Positions 30,228 through 38,165 are shown, counted from the stretch's first letter. The stretch: 40,114 nucleotides of DNA from F23-B02 sp963632825 (GCA_963632825.1 CAVGWF010000037.1:1-40114); one strand, 5' to 3'. Program-made: numbers and translations. Notes: generated by a model from the letters alone, not told the origin.

Positions 30228-30743
30228 ATGGAAGCAGCAAAAAGGCGTGAGTATATAGTGTCGAAGCTTGCGGCGAGCAAAAGGCCCGTCAGCGCAACGG
30301 TGCTGGCAAACGAGCTGTCGGTAAGCCGGCAGATAATCGTGGGCGATATTGCGCTGCTGCGTGCAGCCGGCGAAAAAATAATGGCAACTCCGCGCGGGTA
30401 TCTGCTTGACGGACTGCAGGGCGAGAATGTATACACCGTTGCGTGCGTACACGGAGTGGACGACATGGAAAAGGAGCTCAACATCATGGTCGATAACGGC
30501 TGCACCGTTTTGAATGTAACGGTTGAGCACCCGATATACGGTCAGCTTACCGGTCAGCTCCATTTGTCAAACCGCTACGAGGTATCGCAGTTTATGCGCA
30601 AAATAGGCGGCAATGCAAGCCCGCTGAGCGGACTCACCGGCGGCATACATCTGCACGCGCTTGCCTGTCCGGACAGAGAATGCTTTGAGCGTACAAAGGA
30701 GCAGCTCGCGCGTGAGGGACTTCTTTATACACAATCTCATTGA
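30228..30743 (+). CDS. niaR: Niacin-responsive repressor NiaR (HTH + 3H domain)
   Basis: A 171-residue repressor. The N-terminal helix-turn-helix (~8-55, RPVSATVLANELSVSRQIIVGDIALLR) is followed by the 3H domain with the three conserved His-containing segments: HGVDD, EHPIYGQLTG and GGIHLHALAC. The metal and nicotinate site is thus complete. NiaR/YrxA represses NAD synthesis and niacin uptake genes when nicotinate is plentiful. It shares an operon with pncB and probably autoregulates through the pncB leader. The stop codon overlaps a -35 box (30740-30745) that reads into the next gene. Confidence 0.9.
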   Translation: MEAAKRREYIVSKLAASKRPVSATVLANELSVSRQIIVGDIALLRAAGEKIMATPRGYLLDGLQGENVYTVACVHGVDDMEKELNIMVDNGCTVLNVTVEHPIYGQLTGQLHLSNRYEVSQFMRKIGGNASPLSGLTGGIHLHALACPDRECFERTKEQLAREGLLYTQSH

Positions 30744-30806
30744 CAAAAAGCAAAAACAGAGTTAAAGTAGACCATGCAGGTGTCAAGACACCGGCATGGT
30801 CTTTTT
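30740..30806 (+). promoter_or_regulatory. Promoter plus terminator-like hairpin between niaR and the PTS permease gene
   Basis: TTGACA (30740-30745), 17 bases, TAAAGT (30763-30768). The transcript would begin at or in a hairpin: ACCATGC (30771-30777) + GGTGT paired with ACACC + GCATGGT (30794-30800), one A/G mismatch, then TTTTTATTT. The hairpin ends just before the ribosome site. The core GGTGTC-AA-GACACC is also an operator-like palindrome. Confidence 0.6.
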
Positions 30807-30825
30807 ATTTGCGGAGGTAATACAT

Positions 30826-31932
30826 ATGGCAAGGCTGAAGGCATTCTTTAAGCGCAAGGATATTGAGGTAAGCCTCAAGCGCTACGGTATAGATGCGCTC
30901 GGCGCAATGGCGCAGGGGCTTTTCTGCACCCTGCTCGTCGGTACGATACTTGACACTCTCGGCACTCAGCTGGGCATAGGCTTTTTGGCGGCGCCGCTTA
31001 TCGAAATAGGCGGAACGGGCTACACGATAGGAAAGTTTGCCTCGGCTATGGTCGGACCTGCAATGGCGGTGGCCATAGGCTATGCGCTGAAGGCTCCGGC
31101 GATGGTGCTGTTTTCGCTTATACCGGTGGGTTACGCAACAAATGTCATGGGCGGAGCGGGCGGACCGCTTGCCGTGTATGTAGTTGCGATAGTCGCAGCC
31201 GAGTTCGGAAAAATGGTCTCGAAGGAGACTAAGATAGATATACTCGTGACGCCCATAGTCACGATACTTGCCGGCATAGGCGCCGCCTACTTCATAGCGG
31301 CTCCCATCGGCAAGGGTGCAATGGCGGTAGGAACGCTCATAAAGTGGGCGACTACGCAGCAGCCGTTTATAATGGGCGTGCTCGTATCGGTCATCGTCGG
31401 CATTGCGCTCACACTGCCTATATCCTCGGCGGCCATCTGCGCTGCCCTCAGCCTCACGGGGCTTGCAGGCGGTGCGGCACTTGCGGGCTGCTGTGCGAAC
31501 ATGGTCGGCTTCGCGGTCGTTTCGTTCAGGGAAAACGGCTGGGGCGGCATTGTTTCGCAGGGTCTGGGTACCTCGATGCTCCAGATGGGCAACATTGTAC
31601 GCAATCCGAAGATATGGATACCCGCGATAGCGGCAAGCGCCGTTACCGGTCCCGTTGCGACCTGCCTGTTCAAGCTTGAAATGAACGGAGCCGCGGTCTC
31701 GTCCGGTATGGGCACCTGCGGTCTCGTAGGTCCCATAGGCGTGTGGACGGGCTGGTCGAACCCCTCGGCGGAGGCGGTGCTCGACGGTGCGAAGGCGATC
31801 GTGCCCACGGCGGGCGACTGGATAGGACTTGCGCTCATCGCCATTGTCCTTCCGGCGCTGCTCTCGTGGGCGTTCGGGCTCGTCTGCCGCAAGCTCGGCT
31901 GGATAAAGGACGGCGACATGAAGCTCAACTGA
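30826..31932 (+). CDS. PTS EIIC-type membrane permease (PTS_EIIC_2/PfoR-like)
   Basis: A 368-residue multi-spanning membrane protein of the PTS_EIIC_2 family, to which PfoR-type proteins belong. About nine to ten hydrophobic segments are visible. Conserved stretches include VGTILDTLGTQLG, GPAMAVAIGYALKAPAMVLFSLIPVGYATNVMGGAGG, LPISSAAICAALSLTGLAGG and GMGTCGLVGPIGVWTGW. No EIIA/EIIB domains are attached and no PTS partners are nearby, as usual for this group. The substrate is unknown. The start is the ATG at 30826 with GGAGGT 8 bases upstream. Its position after niaR and behind the hairpin palindrome suggests niacin-linked control, which is inference. Confidence 0.85.
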   Translation: MARLKAFFKRKDIEVSLKRYGIDALGAMAQGLFCTLLVGTILDTLGTQLGIGFLAAPLIEIGGTGYTIGKFASAMVGPAMAVAIGYALKAPAMVLFSLIPVGYATNVMGGAGGPLAVYVVAIVAAEFGKMVSKETKIDILVTPIVTILAGIGAAYFIAAPIGKGAMAVGTLIKWATTQQPFIMGVLVSVIVGIALTLPISSAAICAALSLTGLAGGAALAGCCANMVGFAVVSFRENGWGGIVSQGLGTSMLQMGNIVRNPKIWIPAIAASAVTGPVATCLFKLEMNGAAVSSGMGTCGLVGPIGVWTGWSNPSAEAVLDGAKAIVPTAGDWIGLALIAIVLPALLSWAFGLVCRKLGWIKDGDMKLN

Positions 31933-31939
31933 ATATTAA

Positions 31940-32036
31940 AAAAAGAGGCACAAGGCCTCTTTTTCGTGAAAATTTATTTTCACGAAAAATCTCGCTGTGC
32001 TCGTCAAAAAAGCCTGAGTTATCAGGCTTTTTTTGA
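31940..32036 (+). terminator. Three consecutive terminator-like hairpins after the PTS permease gene
   Basis: Hairpin 1: AAAAAGAGGC/GCCTCTTTTT (31940-31964). Hairpin 2: TTTTCGTGAAAA/TTTTCACGAAAA, 12-bp exact arms (31961-31988). Hairpin 3: AAAAAAGCCTGA/TCAGGCTTTTTT (32006-32033), then more Ts. Hairpins 1 and 2 share Ts and exclude each other. 32037-32140 shows nothing I can name. Confidence 0.8.
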
Positions 32037-32141
32037 TGGCTATAATCTAATTTGAGGCGGGACCTTGTCCCCCTCACACTCCCTCTGCTGAGTATTGGAT
32101 TTTACGCTCTTGCAGCTGCCTTTCCAAGCTCTTTGACAGTC

Positions 32142-32166
32142 TGAAAAGAGGTACAAGGCCTCTTTT
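32142..32166 (-). terminator. Terminator of rex-mnmE, near copy of hairpin 1
   Basis: AAAAGAGG/CCTCTTTT stem, 3 bases past the mnmE stop. Its sequence matches 31942-31964 at 22 of 23 bases, so the same hairpin occurs twice 203 bases apart in direct orientation. Confidence 0.7.
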
Positions 32167-32169
32167 TAT

Positions 32170-33528
32170 TTATTTTCCGACGCAAAAGCGCTCGAATATT
32201 CTGTTTGTGACCTCGTCGCGTACCGTGCGTCCGGTGAGCTCTCCGAGCGCCGACATTGCCTCCTCCGTCTCGGTGAGCACGATATCCGGCGTACAGCCGG
32301 CAGTCAGCGCATGGGATGCCGCGGTGAGCGACTCAAGCGCACGGCTGACCGCCTCAAACTGCCGCGCATTTGTGAGTATCTCGCCCGCAGGAGCGTCCGG
32401 CATCGGAAACAGCCTGCGCACGGTGCCTTCAAGCTCGGATATGCCCTCACCGGTGACTGAGCTCACGGTAACGATCGGAAGCGCCGTTTCGGGGACGGCC
32501 GCGCGGCTGCCAAGGTCGGATTTTGACAGAACCACTATGCCGTGCGGTGCGGCCTCCGCGTATTTTATTATATCCTTATCCTCGGCGGTAAGCTCTCCGC
32601 TGCCGTCGATGACCGCAATGACCAGCTCCGCCTCATGCATGGCGCGGCGCGAGCGGTCAACTCCGAGGCGCTCGAGCTCGTCGCTTGTTTCGCGTATACC
32701 GGCGGTGTCGGTCAGCCTGAGCAGCACACCGCCGAGCTTCAGCCTCTCCTCTATGGTGTCGCGCGTTGTGCCCGGAATATCCGTGACTATCGCGCGGTCA
32801 TACCCCAAAACGGCATTCAGAAGCGAGCTCTTTCCCGCGTTCGGCCTGCCGACTATCGCGGCGGGAATGCCGGACTGCATGAGCCTGCCGCGGTCGTAGC
32901 TTGCGCGGAGCGCACCGAGAGTTTTCTCCGCGCGGGATATATCCTCCCGATACCGCTCAATGAGAAACGGCTCGATGTCCTCGTCGGGGTAATCGAGCAC
33001 CGCGTGGTAATGCGAGCTTATGTCGGTGAGCACGGCGTATACCGCATCTATCCTGCGCGATATCGCTCCGGCGAGCTGACCTGCGGCATTGCGTGCAGCC
33101 TCGGCGGTCTCGGCGTCGATTATATCGGCCACAGCCTCGGCGCCGGCAAGATCCATCCTGCCGTTTAAAAACGCGCGCTTTGTAAACTCGCCCGGCAGCG
33201 CCTGCCTCGCGCCGAGGGCAAACGCTGCTTCGAGCACCGCACGCAGCACGACCGGCGAGCCGTGGCACTGGAATTCGGCGGTATTCTCGCCCGTGTAGCT
33301 GTTGGGTGCGCGGCTTACGGTGCAAAGGCAGACATCCAGAAGTCTGCCGCCGTCATCAAAAAGCTTGCCGTACATGAGCTTTCTGTCCTCGCATTCGGAC
33401 ATCGGTCTGCCGCACGAGGGCTTAAACAGCCTTCCGGCAATATCTGTTGCCGCATCGCCGGACAGACGCACGATGCCTATCGCGCACACCTGTGAGCCGG
33501 TGGATACGGCGGCTATGGTATCGGACAT
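32170..33528 (-). CDS. mnmE: tRNA uridine-5-carboxymethylaminomethyl modification GTPase
   Basis: A 452-residue GTPase that with MnmG modifies U34 of several tRNAs (cytosol). It has an N-terminal folate-binding domain (TIAAVSTGSQVCAIGIVRLSG, SYTGENTAEFQCHGS), a central helical domain, an inserted G domain with GRPNAGKSSLLNA, DIPGTTRDTIEE, DTAGIR and SKSD, and the C-terminal Cys motif FCVGK. The start is the ATG at 33528 with GAGGAGAAG upstream; the longer frame to 33573 runs through a hairpin. It follows rex across a strong terminator-like hairpin. MnmG is not in the window. Confidence 0.96.
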   Translation of the reverse strand: MSDTIAAVSTGSQVCAIGIVRLSGDAATDIAGRLFKPSCGRPMSECEDRKLMYGKLFDDGGRLLDVCLCTVSRAPNSYTGENTAEFQCHGSPVVLRAVLEAAFALGARQALPGEFTKRAFLNGRMDLAGAEAVADIIDAETAEAARNAAGQLAGAISRRIDAVYAVLTDISSHYHAVLDYPDEDIEPFLIERYREDISRAEKTLGALRASYDRGRLMQSGIPAAIVGRPNAGKSSLLNAVLGYDRAIVTDIPGTTRDTIEERLKLGGVLLRLTDTAGIRETSDELERLGVDRSRRAMHEAELVIAVIDGSGELTAEDKDIIKYAEAAPHGIVVLSKSDLGSRAAVPETALPIVTVSSVTGEGISELEGTVRRLFPMPDAPAGEILTNARQFEAVSRALESLTAASHALTAGCTPDIVLTETEEAMSALGELTGRTVRDEVTNRIFERFCVGK

Positions 33529-33541
33529 GGTACTTCTCCTC

Positions 33542-33571
33542 AAAAAGAAAAGCGGGCGCAGCCCGCTTTTC
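33542..33571 (-). terminator. Terminator-like hairpin between rex and mnmE
   Basis: Exact 11-bp arms GAAAAGCGGGC (33547-33557) and GCCCGCTTTTC (33561-33571), loop GCA, followed on the minus strand by TTTTT. The mnmE ribosome site begins at once (33541), leaving no room for a promoter, so mnmE must depend on read-through or a promoter inside rex. Confidence 0.8.
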
Positions 33572-33586
33572 AAATGCCTTCGATAA

Positions 33587-34255
33587 TTATTTGTTCATTC
33601 TCGCCGCACGGGCAGCCTTCTCGTCGTTATCCTCGGAGATGTAGTAGCTCAGAGAAAGCAGGCTGTCCGAGAAATGGATGTTTTCAACGATCGTGCTGCT
33701 CTCGGGCGAGGTCAGCTCGACATTGGTGAAGTTCCAGATGGCGTTTATGCCGTGCTTTGTGAGCAGCTCGGTGGTCTCGATAGCGTGAGCCTTGGGGACG
33801 CAGAGTACCGCAGCGTCGATCTTGTTTTCGCTGAGATAGGCGGGCAGCTCCGCCATGTCGTGAATGGTGACACCCTCATAGTCGGTACCGATCAGCTCAG
33901 GCTTTATGTCGAATGCGGCTTTAAGATCAAAGCCCCAGGTCTTGAACGAGAAGTTGCACATAAGTGCCTGACCGAGGTTGCCGACACCGATGAGGATGGC
34001 GCTGTAGCCCCTGTCCATGCCGAGAATGGACGCGATCTCCGCACGAAGAGCGGTGACCTTGTAACCATAGCCCTGCTGACCGAATTCACCGAAGCAGCTG
34101 AAATCCTGACGGATCTGCGACGGGGTGAGACCGAGCTGACGACCGAGCTCGCCGGATGATATGCGGCTCACTCCAGCCTCGGTGAGCTCATCGAGCTTGC
34201 GAAGGTAGCGGGGGAGGCGGCGGATAACATTATTAGATACTTTTACGCGCTTCAT
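33587..34255 (-). CDS. rex: Redox-sensing transcriptional repressor Rex
   Basis: A 222-residue repressor that senses NADH/NAD+ and controls fermentation genes in anaerobic Gram-positives. The N-terminal winged helix (VIRRLPRYLRKLDELTEAGVSR...LGLTPSQIRQDFSCFG) and the Rossmann domain with IGVGNLGQAL are clear. The C-terminal swapped helix (FSDSLLSLSYYI) is present. AAGGAGAAG precedes the ATG at 34255. A palindrome over the start site of its own promoter suggests autoregulation. Confidence 0.95.
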   Translation of the reverse strand: MKRVKVSNNVIRRLPRYLRKLDELTEAGVSRISSGELGRQLGLTPSQIRQDFSCFGEFGQQGYGYKVTALRAEIASILGMDRGYSAILIGVGNLGQALMCNFSFKTWGFDLKAAFDIKPELIGTDYEGVTIHDMAELPAYLSENKIDAAVLCVPKAHAIETTELLTKHGINAIWNFTNVELTSPESSTIVENIHFSDSLLSLSYYISEDNDEKAARAARMNK

Positions 34256-34287
34256 ACTTGACTTCTCCTTAAAAGAGGCAAATGGAT

Positions 34288-34313
34288 GTTAATTATTTGA
34301 TTAACCGATTATA
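34288..34313 (-). promoter_or_regulatory. rex promoter region with palindrome
   Basis: On the minus strand TATAAT (34308-34313) is followed by GTTAATTATTTGATTAAC (34288-34305), a palindrome with 6-bp arms and 6-base spacer. It resembles the TTAAC-rich Rex operator, but the half-site spacing differs from the usual one, so identity is uncertain. No clear -35 was picked. Confidence 0.5.
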
Positions 34314-34403
34314 TCATATGTTTTTTTTCATTTCAAGAGGTAAAATGACAGAAAGCGTGCATCCTAATGCGGAAAACCTGCATTTTTCGTAAACCTGACA
34401 GGA

Positions 34404-34432
34404 TTGATGTTTTGCCGATTATGTGTTATTTT
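34404..34432 (+). promoter_or_regulatory. Promoter of the trmB operon
   Basis: TTGATG (34404-34409), 17 bases, TATTTT (34427-34432), about 24 bases before the trmB ATG. Confidence 0.55.
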
Positions 34433-34455
34433 AAACTCCACGGAGAGTGATAAAT

Positions 34456-35172
34456 ATGAGAATGAGGAAAAAACCCAATTTACAGCCGCGCATGGAAAGG
34501 TGCGCCGAGGTACTTGTAAAGCAGCCTGAGGCACTCGGCGGGTCATGGCGCAGAGTGCTTCCCGGCTATGAGAGGCTATGGCTCGAGATAGGCTGCGGCA
34601 AGGGCAGATTTACCGTCGGCACCGCGCAGGAGCACCCCGAAGCGATGCTTCTGGCGCTTGAAAAGGTCGAGGACGCGCTCGTTATCGCAATGGAGCGTGC
34701 GGTAGATGCACAGATAAGCAATGTGCGGTTTATATCCATGGATGCAGACAGACTGCGCGAGGTGTTTGTGCCTGCCGAGGTCGACAGGATATTCCTGAAT
34801 TTCTGCGATCCGTGGCCGAAAAGCCGCGATGCAAAGCACCGGCTCACGGCACCGAATTTTCTGAGGATATATGCGGATCTGCTGCCAATAGGCGGCGAGG
34901 TGCATTTTAAAACGGATAACCTGCCGCTGTTTAAGTGGTCGGTGAGGCAGTTTGAGGCCGAGGGCTGGGAGATAAGAGAGCTGACAAACGATCTGCACGA
35001 AAACGGAAACGGCGGAGTTATGACCGACTATGAGTCCAAATTCCGGGAAATGGGCGTTAAGATAAACAGACTTGCCGCATGCAGAACGGGCGAGACGAAG
35101 GACGGAAGCGCCGGAACCGCACCGAGGCTCAGGGATGCGGCGCTGTCCGATGCAAGGGGGGCTAAGAAATGA
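34456..35172 (+). CDS. trmB: tRNA (guanine-N7)-methyltransferase
   Basis: A 238-residue SAM-dependent enzyme that methylates G46 of tRNA. It starts with the usual MRMRKKP stretch, followed by the SAM motif WLEIGCGKGRF, then NVRFISMDADRL, FLNFCDPWPKSRDAKHRLT (catalytic Asp), and FKTDN. The C-terminus extends ~30 residues past the usual end with a Gly/Ala/Arg-rich tail. The ATG at 34456 follows ACGGAGAG; a GTG 9 bases earlier overlaps that site. The stop overlaps the exoA start (ATGA). Confidence 0.93.
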   Translation: MRMRKKPNLQPRMERCAEVLVKQPEALGGSWRRVLPGYERLWLEIGCGKGRFTVGTAQEHPEAMLLALEKVEDALVIAMERAVDAQISNVRFISMDADRLREVFVPAEVDRIFLNFCDPWPKSRDAKHRLTAPNFLRIYADLLPIGGEVHFKTDNLPLFKWSVRQFEAEGWEIRELTNDLHENGNGGVMTDYESKFREMGVKINRLAACRTGETKDGSAGTAPRLRDAALSDARGAKK

Positions 35173-35918
35173 GATTTATAAGCTGGAATGTAAACGGACT
35201 GAGAGCCGCCGTAAAAAAAGGCTTTGAGGAGACATTCTATGCACTGGATGCCGACCATTTCTGCATTCAGGAGACAAAGCTTCAGGCAGGGCAGATAGAG
35301 CTCGACCTGCCGGGATATGAGCAGTACTGGTGCTATGCCGATAAAAAAGGCTATTCCGGCACGGCGATATTCACAAAGCACAAGCCGCTCTCGGTTAGCT
35401 GCAACATCCCCGGTCACGACACCGAGGGCAGGGCGATAACGCTGGAGTATGAGGATTACTGGCTCGTTGCGGTGTACACGCCAAATTCACAGGACGGGCT
35501 CAAGCGCATAGACTACCGCATGAGCTGGGAGGATGATTTCCGGCAGTACCTGTGCTCGCTGGATGCGAAAAAGCCGGTGATAATTTGCGGTGACCTTAAT
35601 GTTGCCGCAAGCGAAATTGATTTGAAAAATCCAAAAAGCAATGTCGGAAATCCCGGATTCAGCTTTGAAGAACGGGAAAAGTTTCAAGAGCTTCTGCAAG
35701 CCGGATTTACGGATTCGTTCCGCTATTTATATCCCGACAAAAGAGACGCTTACACATGGTGGTCATATCGGGCAAACGCAAGACAAAAGAACGTCGGCTG
35801 GCGTATTGACTACTTCGTCGTGTCCGAGCGGCTGCGGGACAACATAAAGAATGCATACATACTGCCCGAGGTCATGGGCTCGGATCATTGTCCGGTGGGG
35901 CTCGATGTTCTATGGTGA
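35169..35918 (+). CDS. exoA: Exodeoxyribonuclease III
   Basis: A 249-residue apurinic/apyrimidinic endonuclease-exonuclease of base-excision repair. Motifs are complete: FISWNVNGLRA, CIQETKL (catalytic Glu), GRAITLEY, VAVYTPNSQ, CGDLNVAASEIDL (Asp/Asn pair), WRIDYFVVS and GSDHCPVGL (catalytic His). It overlaps trmB by 4 bases and dus by 7. The stretch ~35600-35790 is richer in A/T and uses GAA/AAA/TTT codons unlike the rest of the gene, yet the protein stays intact. Confidence 0.94.
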   Translation: MRFISWNVNGLRAAVKKGFEETFYALDADHFCIQETKLQAGQIELDLPGYEQYWCYADKKGYSGTAIFTKHKPLSVSCNIPGHDTEGRAITLEYEDYWLVAVYTPNSQDGLKRIDYRMSWEDDFRQYLCSLDAKKPVIICGDLNVAASEIDLKNPKSNVGNPGFSFEEREKFQELLQAGFTDSFRYLYPDKRDAYTWWSYRANARQKNVGWRIDYFVVSERLRDNIKNAYILPEVMGSDHCPVGLDVLW

Positions 35919-36883
35919 AGATAGGCAATGTTGAAATAAAAGGACGCATGACGCTCGCGCCTATGGCGGGAGTTACCGACTTCGCGTTCCGGAGCATATG
36001 CACGGAGCTTGGCGCGGCGCTCACAACGACGGAAATGGTCAGTGCGAAGGCCCTTGTTTACGGTGATAACAAGACGAAGGGTCTGCTGTATAATCTTCCG
36101 GACTGCCGCCCGTTTGCCGTGCAGATATTCGGACACGAGCCGGAGGTCATGGCTTCGGCGGCTCCCATGGCGATAGAGCTGTCAGGCGCGGAGCTGCTTG
36201 ATATAAACATGGGCTGTCCGGTAGGGAAGATTGTAAAAAGCGGCGACGGCTCCGCGCTCATGCGCGATCCCGAGCTTGCCGCACGCATAGTCGAGGGCGT
36301 TGTAAGGACTGCCGGAGTACCGGTTACGGTGAAATTCCGCAAGGGCTTTGACGGCGGCAGCGTAAACGCCGTTGAGCTTGCGAGGACTCTTGAGCAGGCG
36401 GGTGCGTCGGCGCTCGCCGTGCACGGAAGGACCCGTGCCCAGATGTATGCGGGCAAAGCCGACTGGGACATCATCCGCGATGTAAAGCGCGCGGTGAGCA
36501 TACCGGTGATCGCAAACGGAGATATATTCTCCGCAGAGGATGCAGAGCATATCCTGCGGTATACCGGCTGCGACCTTGCGATGGTCGGCAGGGGCGTATT
36601 CGGCGACCCGTGGCTTTTTGAGCAGGCAAACGCCCTCATAGCCGGTGAGCCGGTGCCGGAGCTGCCGCCGCTTTCCGAGCGTATGGATCTTGCCGTAAGG
36701 CATACGAGAATGTATGCCGAGGTGTTCGGCGAGCGCCTTGCCTGCCTTGAGGCACGGCATCAGATACCGTGGTATCTGAAGGGTGTTGCCCATGCGGGAT
36801 ATTATAAACAGCAGCTCGTTCGTGTCGAAACGCTCGACGAGATAGATAAGCTTATAAAGGGTATAAAAAGAGATCTGATATGA
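35912..36883 (+). CDS. tRNA-dihydrouridine synthase (DusB-like)
   Basis: A 323-residue FMN enzyme that reduces uridine in tRNA D-loops. The barrel motifs are present: LAPMAGVTDFAFR, INMGCPVGKIVKSGDGSALM with the catalytic Cys, VTVKFRKGFD, VHGRTRAQMYAGKADW, VIANGDIF and GRGVFGDPWLF. The start is the ATG at 35912, overlapping the exoA stop by 7 bases. The longer frame from 35888 lies in exoA. The sigma factor gene overlaps its end by 4 bases. Confidence 0.93.
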   Translation: MVKIGNVEIKGRMTLAPMAGVTDFAFRSICTELGAALTTTEMVSAKALVYGDNKTKGLLYNLPDCRPFAVQIFGHEPEVMASAAPMAIELSGAELLDINMGCPVGKIVKSGDGSALMRDPELAARIVEGVVRTAGVPVTVKFRKGFDGGSVNAVELARTLEQAGASALAVHGRTRAQMYAGKADWDIIRDVKRAVSIPVIANGDIFSAEDAEHILRYTGCDLAMVGRGVFGDPWLFEQANALIAGEPVPELPPLSERMDLAVRHTRMYAEVFGERLACLEARHQIPWYLKGVAHAGYYKQQLVRVETLDEIDKLIKGIKRDLI

Positions 36884-37491
36884 CCGAAATGCTCGACAAG
36901 GATATAATCGACAGAGTTAACGGCGGCGATACCCAGGCCTTTGAGGAGCTCGTGCGGCGGTATGAAAAAACGGTGTTCAATATTGCCCTGCGCATGGTAG
37001 GCGACAGTGACGATGCCGCCGATATGACGCAGGAGGCGTTTATAAAGGCGTACGGCAACCTCGGCTCGTTTCGGGGTGACAGCAGGTTTTCCGTCTGGCT
37101 TTACCGGATAACCACGAATTTGTGCCTTGATCATCTGCGCACGAGAGCGAGAAAAAAACAGGTGCCGCTTAGTCTCGACGACGATGACGGGCAGGAGCTC
37201 GAGCTTCCGGATATGCGCGCCATGCCCGAGGAGCAGCTCATGCGAAAGCTGAGCATGCAGGCTGTACGCCGCGGACTCGAGCGCCTTGCGCCTGAGCACC
37301 GGCAGATACTCATTATGCGCGAGCTCGGCGGCATGAGCTATGCCGACATTTCGGCAGCGCTCTCGCTTGAGGAGGGCACGGTGAAATCCCGCATATTCCG
37401 TGCAAGGAAAAACCTGTGCTCATTCCTCCTGACCGACGGGAACATTCCCGATTCCATAGCGTCAGAGAATAAGAAGGGAGGAGGCCGGTGA
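36880..37491 (+). CDS. ECF sigma factor (SigW-like)
   Basis: A 203-residue group-4 sigma factor. Region 2 (~10-85) has FEELVRRYEKTVFNIALRMVGD, DMTQEAFIKAYGNL and FSVWLYRITTNLCLDHLR. Region 4 (~130-180) has LERLAPEHRQILIMREL and YADISAALSLEEGTVKSRIFRARK. It directs RNA polymerase to envelope-stress-type promoters. It overlaps dus by 4 bases and is followed by its likely anti-sigma, the standard arrangement. A copy of its own target promoter was not found within the window. Confidence 0.93.
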   Translation: MTEMLDKDIIDRVNGGDTQAFEELVRRYEKTVFNIALRMVGDSDDAADMTQEAFIKAYGNLGSFRGDSRFSVWLYRITTNLCLDHLRTRARKKQVPLSLDDDDGQELELPDMRAMPEEQLMRKLSMQAVRRGLERLAPEHRQILIMRELGGMSYADISAALSLEEGTVKSRIFRARKNLCSFLLTDGNIPDSIASENKKGGGR

Positions 37492-38159
37492 TGGAGCACG
37501 AAAAGTGTATAGAGCTCATAAGCCTGCTAATAGACGGCGAGCTCACAGATGCCGAAAGCACCGGCGTGCGCGAGCATGTCGCCTCATGCCCCGAGTGCAG
37601 GAGGGTGTACGAGGCGTTCAGCACCATGTCGCAGAGCCTGCGTGAGCCGGAGGATGTGCCCGAGGGTCTGCATGAGGATATTATGAGCGGGATCAGGCGC
37701 TCGCAGGAAAAGCACCCGCGCGCCCTTCGGATAAGATGGCTTGCTGCCGCTGCGTGCCTTGCGCTTGTGCTGTTTGCCGGAGCAAGGGCGGGAATGTCCG
37801 TTTCCCCGATAAGTAATGACGGAGGCAGTGAAGATAAGCAGGCAGAGTCCGACGGCCTGACCGCGGTATATCAGGACGAATATGACGGTGACGAAAAAGG
37901 CAGCGGCCGAGCCCCGTGCATCGAGGTAACGGATGCCGAGACGGCAAAGCGGCTCGATTCAATGCTTGAGCCGAGCGGAGAGGATAAAGCTCCGCCCGAG
38001 CGTGAGCCGGACATGACGGTGACATTCATATTCGGCGACAGTCGGACGCCGATAGAGCTTTATTTCGACGGTCAGGATGTCTATGCAGATTACGGCGGCG
38101 GTGCGTTCCATACTGAAGCGGCCGCAGATCAGATAAAAAAGCTGCTCAACATAGAATAA
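37491..38159 (+). CDS. Anti-sigma factor with zf-HC2 zinc finger
   Basis: A 222-residue single-pass membrane protein. The N-terminal zinc-binding anti-sigma domain has His and Cys in CIELISLLIDGEL...VREHVASCPECRRVYEAF. One TM helix follows at ~80-101 (WLAAAACLALVLFAGARAG). The outer domain is acidic, then ends in a small folded part (VTFIFGDSRTPIELYFDG). It would hold the co-encoded sigma factor inactive at the membrane. Start ATG at 37491, which shares one base with the sigma stop and has GGGAGGAGG upstream. Followed by a strong bidirectional terminator. Confidence 0.88.
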   Translation: MEHEKCIELISLLIDGELTDAESTGVREHVASCPECRRVYEAFSTMSQSLREPEDVPEGLHEDIMSGIRRSQEKHPRALRIRWLAAAACLALVLFAGARAGMSVSPISNDGGSEDKQAESDGLTAVYQDEYDGDEKGSGRAPCIEVTDAETAKRLDSMLEPSGEDKAPPEREPDMTVTFIFGDSRTPIELYFDGQDVYADYGGGAFHTEAAADQIKKLLNIE

Positions 38160-38165
38160 AATAGA

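Noticed and set aside
34288..34305. Canonical Rex operator
   Set aside because: The palindrome has TTAAC half-sites, but the spacing between them (8 bases) is larger than in the usual TTGTTAA-N4-TTAACAA, so I call it only a candidate operator.
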